The translations under genes were made by a program, and so were the position numbers. The notes under the pieces were generated by a model. It did no database searches. It saw only the letters and a program-made list of their open reading frames with translations, and was not told where the DNA came from. Shown one piece after another: positions 9,628 to 17,269 of a stretch of DNA of 64,000 nucleotides. Origin of the DNA: Pseudomonas moorei (lineage in GTDB: Bacteria > Pseudomonadota > Gammaproteobacteria > Pseudomonadales > Pseudomonadaceae); assembly GCF_008801475.1 (NCBI RefSeq), contig NZ_VZPP01000006.1, positions 186,001 to 250,000 of the forward strand, in the 5' to 3' direction. Within the stretch, counting starts at the first letter, position 1; each line of letters begins with the position of its first letter.

Positions 9628-10335
9628 ATGTCGCAACCTTCCATTCTGCTGTTGGCTCGCGCTGACAGCAGCCACGTTGTCACGCCTTTCAAACCGCTGC
9701 CATTGAGTGCTGCCGATCCATTCATGGACACTCGCCGGGTAGCCTGGTCCGGGATCGACGGTGTCTCTGCCGGCATCATCGATATCGGCGACGTGTTTGA
9801 TATCGCTGATTTCCCGCATACCGAAGTGATCGTCGTCCATGCTGGCCACGTGACGCTGAAAACTCCGGAGCTGACACTGGAACTGGGTGTCGGCGCCAGC
9901 GCAGTGATCGGTCGCGGGACCGCACTGCGGATCGAAGCACATCCAGGCACGCAATGGGCGTTTTGTGCCTCAACCACTGAAGCGCCGACCCCGGGCCTGA
10001 CTTTGCTGGACCCGCTCGCGATGCTGTCCCCTTCCTCTGCACCAGAACCGCAAATTCTGATTGGCCCGACGCCGCAATGCCGCTCACGTAACGCCTTCGA
10101 GAACGCGGCAACCAATCTGCGCGTCGGGGTCTGGGACTCGACACCTTACGAACGCCACGGCCGAGCGCACAAGCTAAATGAACTGATGTACTTGATCGAA
10201 GGTAGCGTGACTTTGCAGGCGCCTGACGGAACAAGCATGACGATCAATACCGGAGACAGCGTGTTCGTTGCGCAGGGTGCGCCGTGTGCCTGGAAAAGCA
10301 CAGGGTATGTGCGCAAGGTGTATGCAGTTAAATAG
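9628..10335 (+). CDS. Bicupin protein (Cupin_3-like C-terminal domain)
   Basis: 235 aa from ATG at 9628, preceded by CAGGGAGTG. Two beta-barrel halves can be seen. The C-terminal one has the Cupin_3 pattern: a Glu in LNELMYLIEGSVTL, then INTGDSVFVAQGAPCAWKS. The N-terminal half is a degenerate cupin (VIVVHAGHVTLKTPELTLELGVG). Such proteins often accompany amine or amino-acid catabolic genes, with unproven function. It follows the GNAT gene by 61 nt and is probably cotranscribed. The frame could be opened upstream inside the GNAT gene, but that has no start support. Confidence 0.8.
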   Translation: MSQPSILLLARADSSHVVTPFKPLPLSAADPFMDTRRVAWSGIDGVSAGIIDIGDVFDIADFPHTEVIVVHAGHVTLKTPELTLELGVGASAVIGRGTALRIEAHPGTQWAFCASTTEAPTPGLTLLDPLAMLSPSSAPEPQILIGPTPQCRSRNAFENAATNLRVGVWDSTPYERHGRAHKLNELMYLIEGSVTLQAPDGTSMTINTGDSVFVAQGAPCAWKSTGYVRKVYAVK

Positions 10336-11369
10336 ACACCGGTGGTCAAAAAAATGCCGGGATGGAAGATTCGTTGATAAAACAACGATCGAATTCATGC
10401 TCTCGGCGGTCGATGACCTGATCGCTGAGATCAATATTTTGATCTCGGCAAACGCCAGGAAAAAATCCATCGTAACGTCGGCGGTCAAGGAATCTCCACC
10501 CCAGCTCTAGCTCAAACATACACTCAGTGAAACATCCACCCTCGTCATCGCGACCAACAACTATCGGCCAATAGCGTTGGCAACGTGCGAAAGCAATGCC
10601 CCCAAAACCGTCGTCAATTCACTCAGTACGCTGAGGCCAAAGCCGTACTCGGGAAAAATTCCGAATTTGGTATCAGCTGTGAGTTAGCAGCGGATTTGGC
10701 ACCGACCAGGACCTTGCAAGAGATTCGGAGTTGACCGCTAGAAGCCGCGGCCGACGGATCTTTCGAGGGTTCAGCGGCACTCAATCGGTGCCAACTACCT
10801 GCAAAATGGTTTGTCACCAAAACAGCAAGAAGTCGGGTCAATTTGCGGTCTGTTTGGCACTGCGGTTTGGGCCCAAAAACGTCGAATTTGGAGGTATGAG
10901 TCATGCTCTCGGACGCGATGGTTTGATTCCAAATCGGCCCCTGGGCCTTGTGATCAAAGGGTCTTCAGGAGGCCCACAGCCCGTCAGCAAACAATTCGAA
11001 TAGATGCGCCCTCCCCGCGCTCTGTTTCGTTTCCCTAGCGCACAATCGGAAGTCCGGCCTAAAGGTGCTTCCGTTTGTCTTCAAAGGCACGGCCCGCGTG
11101 ACGTACAGCCTGTTTCGCGGATGTTGGATGGTGACCTTTAAGAACGAAGAATCGGAACTGAGCTTCCAGGGTTTAGCGCCGCGGAGCGGGTGAGGAAAAA
11201 CGCCCTAACCGCCCGGAAACAGGGCGTTTGGCAAGGCTATCTGACATGCGAAAAAGCTGAGAAAGGAAGAGAAATATCAGACAGGGTTGGTGCCAATGGC
11301 AGCGCGAAAAAGGGCCAAAAGCGGCGCTAACTCACACGGGATGAAGTCCCGAAAAACTCCCCACCAATG
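10336..11369. other. Long region without a recognisable gene
   Basis: About 1 kb with only short, poorly biased frames (the longest are 80-95 codons on either strand). None begins with a good ribosome site or resembles a known protein. A terminator-like hairpin lies at 11198-11229. It may be decayed mobile-element DNA next to the attachment site, but I cannot identify a parent. Confidence 0.5.
11198..11229 (-). terminator. Terminator-like hairpin
   Basis: Arms AAACGCCCT (11198-11206) and AGGGCGTTT (11221-11229) enclose a 14-nt loop. Read leftward the stem continues into a short T run. No gene clearly ends here. Confidence 0.45.
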
Positions 11370-11398
11370 AAAAAGCCCAACCTGAGAAGATTGGGCTA
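11370..11398 (-). terminator. Probable original tRNA-Pro terminator, now separated from the tRNA
   Basis: Arms AGCCCAA and TTGGGCT (11374-11380, 11391-11397) are followed leftward by five T residues. It lies just outside the left attachment repeat. If the element is excised in silico, this hairpin falls directly after the tRNA-Pro gene, as expected for its native terminator. Confidence 0.65.
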
Positions 11399-11409
11399 AG
11401 TCATTGAAT

Positions 11410-11461
11410 AATATGGTCGGGACGGAGTGATTCGAACACTCGACCCCTAGCACCCCATGCT
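11410..11461. repeat. attL: left 52-bp attachment repeat (tRNA-Pro 3' fragment)
   Basis: The 52 bases at 11410-11461 are identical to 53480-53531. The copy contains the tRNA-Pro 3' part from the CCA end to the anticodon stem and diverges at once beyond it, so this copy is not a functional tRNA. The pairing defines the ends of the inserted element. Confidence 0.93.
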
Positions 11462-11761
11462 GGGGTCTAAAGCGATCTAACCCATTGTTTTATAAAGAAT
11501 ACAGCCTGTTTTTTAGGCAGCAAAAAATCCGCTTTTTTGTAGTTTTGCAAACGGTAAACCGTGGCTTGCAGAGGAGGTTTTGCGCACAGTCGTCTCGTTT
11601 CATGCCAGCCGCCTATCACTACAAACGAATATCAATCTTCTCTTCCGCCCCCCATTAACCACTGATCCGAAACAGATTGCTGACCACCATAAGCCTTCAC
11701 TGGCTGGGTCTATAGTTTGGTAGCGAAAGTCTTCACATGAACTCTACCAAATGGGTGCTAC
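11462..11761. other. Non-coding left end of the element
   Basis: 300 bp of comparatively AT-rich DNA between attL and the first small gene. I see no supported ORF. It probably holds the attP arm sequences and the promoter of the 45-aa/SLATT unit. Confidence 0.4.
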
Positions 11762-11899
11762 GTGGAAATCAAACCGAAAAATGATGATGCTCCTCCGGGA
11801 GTGAAAGTCCCTTCCAAAAAAGAAGATGGAGTAGGCACCGTAAAGGGCAGTCGCCCTACCCCTAAGCCGCCCGACGAAGAAGATTTTCGGGACCTTTAA
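11762..11899 (+). CDS. Small charged, proline-rich ORF coupled to the SLATT-like gene
   Basis: 45 aa from a GTG start: lysine-rich, with PP and TPKPP stretches and an acidic tail (PPDEEDFRDL). No family recognised. The stop is 1 nt before the ATG of the two-TM protein, which suggests translational coupling. No strong ribosome site is visible before the GTG, so the start is uncertain. Confidence 0.5.
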   Translation: MEIKPKNDDAPPGVKVPSKKEDGVGTVKGSRPTPKPPDEEDFRDL

Positions 11900-11900
11900 A

Positions 11901-12431
11901 ATGGACGGTCCGAACGAAGAACTCCACGAGTTGAATTTTTACATTCAACGAAACATTCGCTACCACATGCGAAGAGCCGCCTTTTTCCTTTACTGGGGAC
12001 GGGTTACCGCTTTTATAGGCGTTATTTTTGGATCTGCAACGGTAACATCCCTGCTGGCAAGCTCACCTCCCTGGGTCACCGGAGGAGCTGCTTTGATTGT
12101 AACGCTGGCGTCTGCGACTGACCTTGTAGCCGGAACTGCGGACCGAGCGTGGCTACATAACGATCTACGTAAGCGATACTTAGAGATTGAAGCAGAGATG
12201 ATTGCAGAGAATACTGAAACTCAGCTCTCTAAAGTTCGTCAATATAGGAGTGAAATACGCCGAATTGAAGCTGATGAACCGCCTACTCTTCCTGCTCTAG
12301 AATTACTTGCCATGAATGACGTTATCAGATCAATGTACCCTAAGGAGAAAGCTGAAAAACTTGTCAGCAACCTACCTTGGATAAAGCGAGTTAGTGCTCA
12401 GTGGTTCCATTGGGACACATCAAAGGCCTAG
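11901..12431 (+). CDS. SLATT-like two-transmembrane protein
   Basis: 176 aa. Two adjacent hydrophobic helices (about residues 34-54, VTAFIGVIFGSATVTSLLA, and 58-79, WVTGGAALIVTLASATDLVAG) follow an amphipathic N-terminus rich in Arg and aromatic residues. A long charged helix then follows (LRKRYLEIEAEMI). This is the layout of SLATT domains, predicted pore-forming effectors of nucleotide-signalled anti-phage systems. No SMODS or SLOG partner lies next to it; the only partner is the 45-aa ORF upstream. Base composition is lower in GC than the chromosomal arms. Assignment rests on topology and residue pattern only. Confidence 0.55.
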   Translation: MDGPNEELHELNFYIQRNIRYHMRRAAFFLYWGRVTAFIGVIFGSATVTSLLASSPPWVTGGAALIVTLASATDLVAGTADRAWLHNDLRKRYLEIEAEMIAENTETQLSKVRQYRSEIRRIEADEPPTLPALELLAMNDVIRSMYPKEKAEKLVSNLPWIKRVSAQWFHWDTSKA

Positions 12432-12698
12432 TTGCTTTTAAACTCTGACCTCAGCCCGACAGCTGCTTGAGCGTGCCCACGGTTAAAGAGCTTCTTTCCT
12501 ATCGAAACCAGCGACGCCCCGAACTCTCTGTGATAATTCCTGTTGGCGTCTTTTTATATCCCGCAGAAATTAATTTTGCTCCCCACCATGTCAAGGTGAC
12601 CCCGAAACATCTGTAAGCAATTAATCCACAAGGAAAATAAGCATTTTAAGTGAAGTACAAAACAGCGATATCGCCCTATAAAAATCAAGAACTTAGCG

Positions 12699-12714
12699 TT
12701 GTATATTCCTACAG
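12699..12714. promoter_or_regulatory. Imperfect LexA-box-like site
   Basis: TTGTATATTCCTACAG matches the CTG-N10-CAG LexA pattern except for the first base. It lies 87 bp before the first 69-aa gene. Weaker than the site at 16024. Confidence 0.35.
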
Positions 12715-12767
12715 TAGTACACCTGCCCTCCGGCGTTCTGCCGACCTTCGCCCACCCCACAGTTCCC

Positions 12768-12800
12768 CTGCTACGCTGAAGACTCCACGGAGGATTCGCG
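12768..12800 (+). repeat. Conserved 33-nt leader, copy 1
   Basis: CTGCTACGCT followed by a CACGGAGGATTCG ribosome-site segment ends exactly at the start codon. The same 33-nt leader precedes the two paralogues (15085-15117, 15522-15554). Copies 1 and 3 differ at one base. Confidence 0.75.
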
Positions 12801-13010
12801 ATGCCAAATTCTGACCTACTCCCTTCCTTACTTTCCAAACTCAACGAAAACCAGCTCGCCCTTGAGGCTGCCATCATGGAGCTCACGCTTTGGGTTGAGC
12901 AGCGCGGCGATGCCGATGTCGCCGACAATGTGCGCGGCGCCCTGGTCGCAATCGACCGCAATGAGGAATTCATCAAGATGACGCATGCGGTGATGATGAC
13001 ACCCGAGTGA
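12801..13010 (+). CDS. 69-aa protein, three-copy paralogue family (copy 1)
   Basis: Short helical protein beginning MPNSDLLPSLLSKLNENQ and ending AVMMTPE. I recognise no functional domain. Two near-identical paralogues lie at 15118 and 15555, each behind the same 33-nt leader with a perfect GGAGG-type ribosome site. Conservation across three copies, at both protein and leader level, shows that it is a real gene. This copy is the most divergent (TLWVEQRGDADV and FIKMTHAV where the others have SNWVE and FINMTLAV). Confidence 0.78.
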   Translation: MPNSDLLPSLLSKLNENQLALEAAIMELTLWVEQRGDADVADNVRGALVAIDRNEEFIKMTHAVMMTPE

Positions 13011-13218
13011 CGGCAATCGATCACCACTCTCGGACGAGATCTGGAAAAGCGCGACCCTGCTCTAAATCACCTGCTCCTATTTCAAATTCGCCGCGCAACT
13101 TGGAGGTCGACGAATACCGCAGCGTGCCAGTGAGATTGATCAACTACCGCCGCCTGAGTGGATGCCGGTCTGAGTCATGCAAGGTAAGTTGGGCGGACGC
13201 TTAAGGTCAATCAGACCT

Positions 13219-13917
13219 TTAGTTGTCCTCCTTGCCCAGCCAGCGATACAACACACCGCCTACGACCGCACCGAGCAACGGCGCGACCCAGAACATCCAG
13301 AGTTGCTGAATCGCCCAGCCGCCGACGATCAGTGCCGGGCCGGTGCTGCGCGCCGGATTTACCGAGGTATTGGTGACCGGGATCGAGATCAGGTGGATCA
13401 GGGTCAGCCCCAGGCCGATGGCGATGGGGGCAAGTCCCGCCGGTGCACGCTTGTCGGTGGCTCCGAGGATGATCAGAACAAACATCGCTGTCATTACCAG
13501 TTCACAGACAAACCCTGACACCATGGAATAGCCGCCGGGGGAGTGTTCGCCATAGCCGTTGGAGGCCAGGCCGCTGGCCAGGTCGAAACCGGGCTTGCCG
13601 CTAGCAATGAAGTACAGCAACGCGGCAGCAATCACCCCGCCAATCACCTGCGCAATGATGTAAGCCGGCAGTTCCTTGGCCGGGAACCGTCCGCCGACCA
13701 CTAGCCCCAGCGACACCGCCGGGTTGAGGTGACAACCCGAGATATGGCCAATAGCGAACGCCATGGTCAGCACCGTCAACCCAAACGCAAGGGACACCCC
13801 CAGTAGACCAATTCCTACATCTGGGAAGGCGGCGGCCAGCACAGCACTGCCACAGCCCCCCAACACCAGCCAGAACGTACCTACCAACTCTGTTGCTGAA
13901 CGTTTAAATAGAGACAT
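13219..13917 (-). CDS. aqpZ: Aquaporin Z-like water channel
   Basis: 232-aa inner-membrane protein with six hydrophobic helices and two re-entrant NPA loops ([12 protein letters not shown] near residue 60 and [12 protein letters not shown] near 185). The selectivity region is the water-channel type (His in [10 protein letters not shown] and Arg after the second NPA). Length and sequence are typical of proteobacterial AqpZ. It lies inside the attachment repeats, which is unusual cargo for a phage. No phage-like neighbours are cotranscribed with it. Confidence 0.93.
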   Translation of the reverse strand: MSLFKRSATELVGTFWLVLGGCGSAVLAAAFPDVGIGLLGVSLAFGLTVLTMAFAIGHISGCHLNPAVSLGLVVGGRFPAKELPAYIIAQVIGGVIAAALLYFIASGKPGFDLASGLASNGYGEHSPGGYSMVSGFVCELVMTAMFVLIILGATDKRAPAGLAPIAIGLGLTLIHLISIPVTNTSVNPARSTGPALIVGGWAIQQLWMFWVAPLLGAVVGGVLYRWLGKEDN

Positions 13918-14101
13918 AAGAGTGGATCCTTCCGAGGTTTGACTGCCGTTCCAATCCTAGTACATCCAGCGGGGGGCATGAAAAACAGAGTAGGCGCCTA
14001 TCAACGTAAAGCAGGCCCATCACGCCAGCCGGCACTACGCTACCTGGCCATTGCCTTCGAACACTAGAACGAGCAGCATCCGCACCGCCAGGAGTTAGAT
14101 G

Positions 14102-14923
14102 TCACCGCCTCGAATTATGGACGAGTCGATCAACGAAGAACTCTATATGCCCTCTGGGGGAGGCCGGCAACGGCCACGCGTCGACCTTTAAAGCGATTTC
14201 CTGAAATGCTAGGGCGCACTTGGAGCGCGGAAAGTGTTCGTAGATTGCTCGCTGCTTCTGCACTGCCCTACGCGCACATTCATCGTACGGAACCGCTCCC
14301 ACATACTGTAGCTTTACGCTGAGGAAGCGATCGGTGATTTTGCCCAATTTAGCGAACAGCGCGCGACCTTCCTTCGGGCTCTGCTCCATATTGACCAGCA
14401 CCCGGAAACGGTCCATTCCGTAATCACGATTAAGCAGTTTGATCAATGCGTAGGCATCAGTGATCGAGGTCGGTTCGTCGCACACCACCAGCAAGACTTC
14501 GTGAGCCGCCCGGACGAGACTAATCACCGACGAGCCGATGCCCGCTGCTGTGTCGATCACCAGCACATCGAGGCTGTCACCTATTTCACTGAAGGCATGG
14601 ATCAGGCCTGCGTGCTGAGCCGGAGACAAATGCATCATGCTCTGGATACCTGAAGCCGCGGGGACGATTCGTATCCCGCCCGGACCGCGTAAAAGTACAT
14701 CGGAAAGCTCACAGCGACCTTCGAATAAATCGACAAGCGTGTACTGCTGCGAAAGTCCCAACAGGACATCGATATTCGCCAAGCCAAGATCGCCATCAAG
14801 CAATACGACTCGCCTTCCAAGTTTCGCCAGCGCCAATGAAAGATTCACAGCCACAGTCGTCTTGCCGACGCCGCCCTTTCCGCCGGTCACAGCGATAACT
14901 TGCACAGAACGCGCACTATCCAT
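14102..14923 (-). CDS. FleN-like MinD/ParA-family ATPase (flagellar number regulator paralogue)
   Basis: 273 aa. The deviant Walker A motif is GGKGGVGKTT (residues 14-23), followed by VVLLDGDLGLANIDVLLG and the Walker B-like VLVIDTAAGIG. Several long stretches are those of pseudomonad FleN (for example IRIVPAASG, MMHLSPAQHAGLI, CDEPTSITDAYALIKLLNRDYGM, FPRSKCALAF), so this is FleN-like rather than MinD or Soj. FleN restrains FleQ and limits flagella to one. The usual flagellar neighbours (flhF, fliA) are absent here. A core copy presumably exists elsewhere, and this one would then be an accessory paralogue. Confidence 0.82.
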   Translation of the reverse strand: MDSARSVQVIAVTGGKGGVGKTTVAVNLSLALAKLGRRVVLLDGDLGLANIDVLLGLSQQYTLVDLFEGRCELSDVLLRGPGGIRIVPAASGIQSMMHLSPAQHAGLIHAFSEIGDSLDVLVIDTAAGIGSSVISLVRAAHEVLLVVCDEPTSITDAYALIKLLNRDYGMDRFRVLVNMEQSPKEGRALFAKLGKITDRFLSVKLQYVGAVPYDECARRAVQKQRAIYEHFPRSKCALAFQEIALKVDAWPLPASPRGHIEFFVDRLVHNSRR

Positions 14924-15084
14924 GTTATTGATTCCCTTCCATGCGCAACGCGTGCGTGTAGTCGCAAACTATCCCTAAAGCGCAATGGTAGCTGAAAAGT
15001 CCAGACACATAGCCCTACCTTTATTACAGGATCTCCAGAAACGCTGTAACCACTACATGGCAATCACGCGAACCATAACTGCCA

Positions 15085-15117
15085 CTGCTACGCTTACCTC
15101 TTCACGGAGGATTCGCC
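15085..15117 (+). repeat. Conserved 33-nt leader, copy 2
   Basis: Same start (CTGCTACGCT) and same CACGGAGGATTCG ribosome-site segment as the other two copies, with a different middle. It ends at the ATG of the second 69-aa gene. Confidence 0.7.
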
Positions 15118-15327
15118 ATGCCACATTCAGACCTGCTTCCTTCCCTGCTCTTCAAGATCAACGAAAACCAACTGGCCCTGGAAGCCGCCATCATGGAGCT
15201 CTCGAACTGGGTCGAGCATCGCGGCGCGGCCGAGGTTGCCGATAACATCCGCGGCGCCCTGGTTGCCATCGACCGAAACGAAGAATTCATCAACATGACG
15301 CTCGCAGTGATGATGACGCCGGATTGA
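15118..15327 (+). CDS. 69-aa protein, three-copy paralogue family (copy 2)
   Basis: Begins MPHSDLLPSLLFKINENQ. It differs from copy 3 at only a few residues and has the same length and leader. Function unknown; predicted soluble and helical. It lies 228 bp from copy 3, in the same orientation. Confidence 0.78.
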   Translation: MPHSDLLPSLLFKINENQLALEAAIMELSNWVEHRGAAEVADNIRGALVAIDRNEEFINMTLAVMMTPD

Positions 15328-15392
15328 CAATCGACAGGAGCAGAATTACACCGCGATTCTAAAGGGGTAAGGCAAAGTACTCTGGGCCAATG

Positions 15393-15428
15393 AAACCGGG
15401 GGTATTCTTACTTTGGATACCCGGTTTT
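15393..15428 (+). terminator. Terminator-like hairpin after copy 2
   Basis: AAACCGGG...TAT pairs with ATACCCGGTTTT, with a two-base bulge, and ends in TTTT. It is placed 65 nt after the second 69-aa gene and would isolate it from copy 3. Confidence 0.6.
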
Positions 15429-15521
15429 AACCTGCTTTACACGGTCAGTGGTACAAAAATTGGTACAAGCTTCATTCCCTCCTACGGCGTCCTGCCTACC
15501 GTTCGTCAGTTAGCAATACTG

Positions 15522-15554
15522 CTGCTACGCTGAAAACTCCACGGAGGATTCGCG
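15522..15554 (+). repeat. Conserved 33-nt leader, copy 3
   Basis: Nearly identical to copy 1 (one base different). It is preceded about 30 nt upstream by a CGGCGTCCTGCC element that also occurs before copy 1 and before the SOS-box gene. Confidence 0.75.
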
Positions 15555-15764
15555 ATGCCAAATTCAGACCTGCTCCCTTCCCTGCTCTACAAGATCAATG
15601 AAAATCAGCTCGCCTTGGAAGCCGCCATCATGGAGCTCTCAAACTGGGTCGAGCAGCGAGGCGCGGCCGATGTTGCCGACAACATCCGTGGTGCCTTGGT
15701 CGCCATCGACCGCAACGAGGAATTCATCAATATGACGCTCGCAGTGATGATGACGCCGGAGTGA
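15555..15764 (+). CDS. 69-aa protein, three-copy paralogue family (copy 3)
   Basis: Begins MPNSDLLPSLLYKINENQ. Same length and ending as copies 1 and 2 and an almost identical leader to copy 1. Function unknown. High similarity to its neighbour suggests a recent local duplication. Confidence 0.78.
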   Translation: MPNSDLLPSLLYKINENQLALEAAIMELSNWVEQRGAADVADNIRGALVAIDRNEEFINMTLAVMMTPE

Positions 15765-16023
15765 CTTTGCGGTGTCAAAGCCTGGGATGCCGCATAAAAA
15801 TAGCCAAATGCCTTTATAATCAAGGCCTTGAGCTATAAATCAGCTACGAAAAACAGCTACTTTTGCGACTGTTTAGAACCCAATAAACATTGGTCCAAAC
15901 GGTTGCGTTTTGGGGAAGAATTTCCCGCAGAAAATCCCACCCCCGGCGTCCTGCCGAACGAGCACTACCCCCCACAACAATCACTCGTCGCCTGCCCCTC
16001 GCGAAAATATCACGTCTCGAGTA

Positions 16024-16039
16024 CTGTATATCCAAACAG
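16024..16039. promoter_or_regulatory. SOS (LexA) box
   Basis: CTGTATATCCAAACAG is a full CTG-N10-CAG match, inside a longer palindrome (GTACTGT...ACAGTAC). It lies 20 bp before the start codon of the coiled-coil gene, where LexA would block its promoter. Confidence 0.75.
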
Positions 16040-16058
16040 TACTTGATAAGGCATCACC

Positions 16059-16385
16059 GTGGACCCGAACGAAATCGAAGACACCAGCGATTGGCTGGGC
16101 TCGCCATCCAGGCTGGAGACCGTCCAGCATTACGCCAGCATGCTTGAGGAAGACGTCCAGGCGCTGAAGCGGGAACTGCGCGCGGCAAAGGAAAACATCA
16201 CGGGGCTGATCCAAATGAACGACCAGCTTTCTGCCGATCTCGAAAGGAAACGGATCTGGATGGCAAACCTCGAAGCCGAGACCACTGATCAGTTAGCGAA
16301 GATCCAAAGCTTGTCGCGAGTCGTTGACCAAAAAGACATGAAGATTCGCGAACTGGAAGCGCTCAAGCTCAACCACAGGAGATGA
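16059..16385 (+). CDS. SOS-controlled coiled-coil protein of unknown function
   Basis: 108 aa from a GTG start with AAGG 8-9 nt upstream. From about residue 28 onward the protein is a nearly continuous heptad-like helix rich in E, K, L and Q (MLEEDVQALKREL, LERKRIWMANLEAETTDQ, IRELEAL). A LexA box overlaps its promoter, so it should be induced by DNA damage, when the prophage itself would be activated. It is convergent with the phage late operon and lies at its far end. No family recognised. Confidence 0.7.
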   Translation: MDPNEIEDTSDWLGSPSRLETVQHYASMLEEDVQALKRELRAAKENITGLIQMNDQLSADLERKRIWMANLEAETTDQLAKIQSLSRVVDQKDMKIRELEALKLNHRR

Positions 16386-16410
16386 CCATTTGCGGACGGC
16401 CATAGGATAA

Positions 16411-16668
16411 TTATTTCTCGAGTTGAGCCCGGCAACTCACGTAAGCGTCGCTGCCAGGTATCGCACCGTATGATCGGCACTTCTGATCATCAGCCAATTC
16501 TTTGCTGGACCGCTCTTCCGCCGCCGCCTTCATCCGACGCTGTCGCTCGGCGTAGCCATTTGTTCCTGGCAAGCAATCCGCACGAGGCGTACCAAGCGCA
16601 CACTCACCCGGATGATTCGCGCAGCCTGCAATAAAAACGATCAACGCAAACAAGATGAAAGACTTCAT
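16411..16668 (-). CDS. Small outer-membrane-type lipoprotein at the end of the late operon
   Basis: 85 aa from an ATG with a perfect GGAGG upstream. The signal peptide has lipobox IAGC (Cys at 15) and is followed by a Cys-containing charged region and the C-terminal motif KCRSYGAIPGSDAYVSCRAQLEK, which is common in small prophage and chromosomal lipoproteins. Located just after the endolysin gene, it could serve as an Rz1-like spanin part or a superinfection-exclusion protein. Neither is shown by sequence. Confidence 0.7.
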   Translation of the reverse strand: MKSFILFALIVFIAGCANHPGECALGTPRADCLPGTNGYAERQRRMKAAAEERSSKELADDQKCRSYGAIPGSDAYVSCRAQLEK

Positions 16669-16744
16669 GGTGGCCTCCGGGGTTTGGACTGCGCACCATC
16701 TTATCTGTAATCGCCTCCACCATTGTCTCTGGATGACCGCTCGC

Positions 16745-17170
16745 TCAGGGCACATCCTTGAAAAAAATGTGGTGGCCCAGCGTCAGTGTCTGCTTTGCAC
16801 CCTTGGCCCAGGTCGGTGGCTTGCGCATGGTCGTAGCATAGTAGTGAGTGGCGCCGCCGGTTGGATCCGCCACCTTGCCGTCAATGACCTGATCGACAGC
16901 GATGCGCGCCTGCGCCAGCTCGCGGAACGGGATCTGCTTCACGCCAATCAGGAACTGATAGTTCGGGTCCGTCTTGTTCCAGCAACTGAACTGGTAAGGC
17001 TTCTGGCAAACACCGGCATAGCCCTCGCCCCACCACGACTTGGCATTGCCGTCGTTGACGCGGTTGCGGATGGTCCAGGCTACGGCGATCTGGCCGTTCA
17101 ACGATTCCCCGCGAGCCTCACCCCACAGCGTGCGAGCTAGGATGTCGCGGTCTTTATCTGATACAGGCAT
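16745..17170 (-). CDS. Phage endolysin, cell-wall hydrolase (SleB/Hydrolase_2 type)
   Basis: 141 aa. The segment DILARTLWGEARGESLNGQIAVAWTIRNRV carries the conserved Glu of Hydrolase_2 enzymes. Later YQFSCWN and GATHYYATTMRKPPTWA also fit this family, which cleaves peptidoglycan glycan strands. No signal peptide, so release to the wall would need the holin at 36320-36649. ATG 17170 is preceded by CTGGAGAAAAC. It is unusually far from the holin gene, at the end of the late operon. Confidence 0.88.
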   Translation of the reverse strand: MPVSDKDRDILARTLWGEARGESLNGQIAVAWTIRNRVNDGNAKSWWGEGYAGVCQKPYQFSCWNKTDPNYQFLIGVKQIPFRELAQARIAVDQVIDGKVADPTGGATHYYATTMRKPPTWAKGAKQTLTLGHHIFFKDVP

Positions 17171-17186
17171 GTTTTCTCCAGGTAGC

Positions 17187-17210
17187 AAAAAGCCCGCACA
17201 TGGCGGGCTA
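17187..17210 (-). terminator. Intrinsic terminator before the endolysin gene
   Basis: AGCCCGC/GCGGGCT stem (17191-17197 with 17203-17209) with a 5-nt loop and a T run leftward. It lies between the lectin-like tail gene and the endolysin ribosome site. Confidence 0.7.
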
Positions 17211-17269
17211 TCAAATTCAAGGCGTAAAAAAACCGCTCAAGGCGGTCCGGTTTCGAAAGCGAATAGTCT

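Larger units (their letters stand above)
12432..12800. other. AT-rich intergenic region with an SOS-box-like site and a conserved leader
   Basis: No supported ORF. It contains a LexA-box-like sequence at 12699-12714 and the 33-nt leader (12768-12800) shared by three paralogous small genes. Confidence 0.5.

Noticed and set aside
10731..11038. Overlapping short frames in the 10.3-11.4 kb gap
   Set aside because: No start signals or recognisable protein sequence; frames overlap each other.
12554..13027. 157-codon minus-strand frame covering the first 69-aa gene
   Set aside because: Antisense to a gene conserved in three copies; the equivalent minus frames in the other copies are short.
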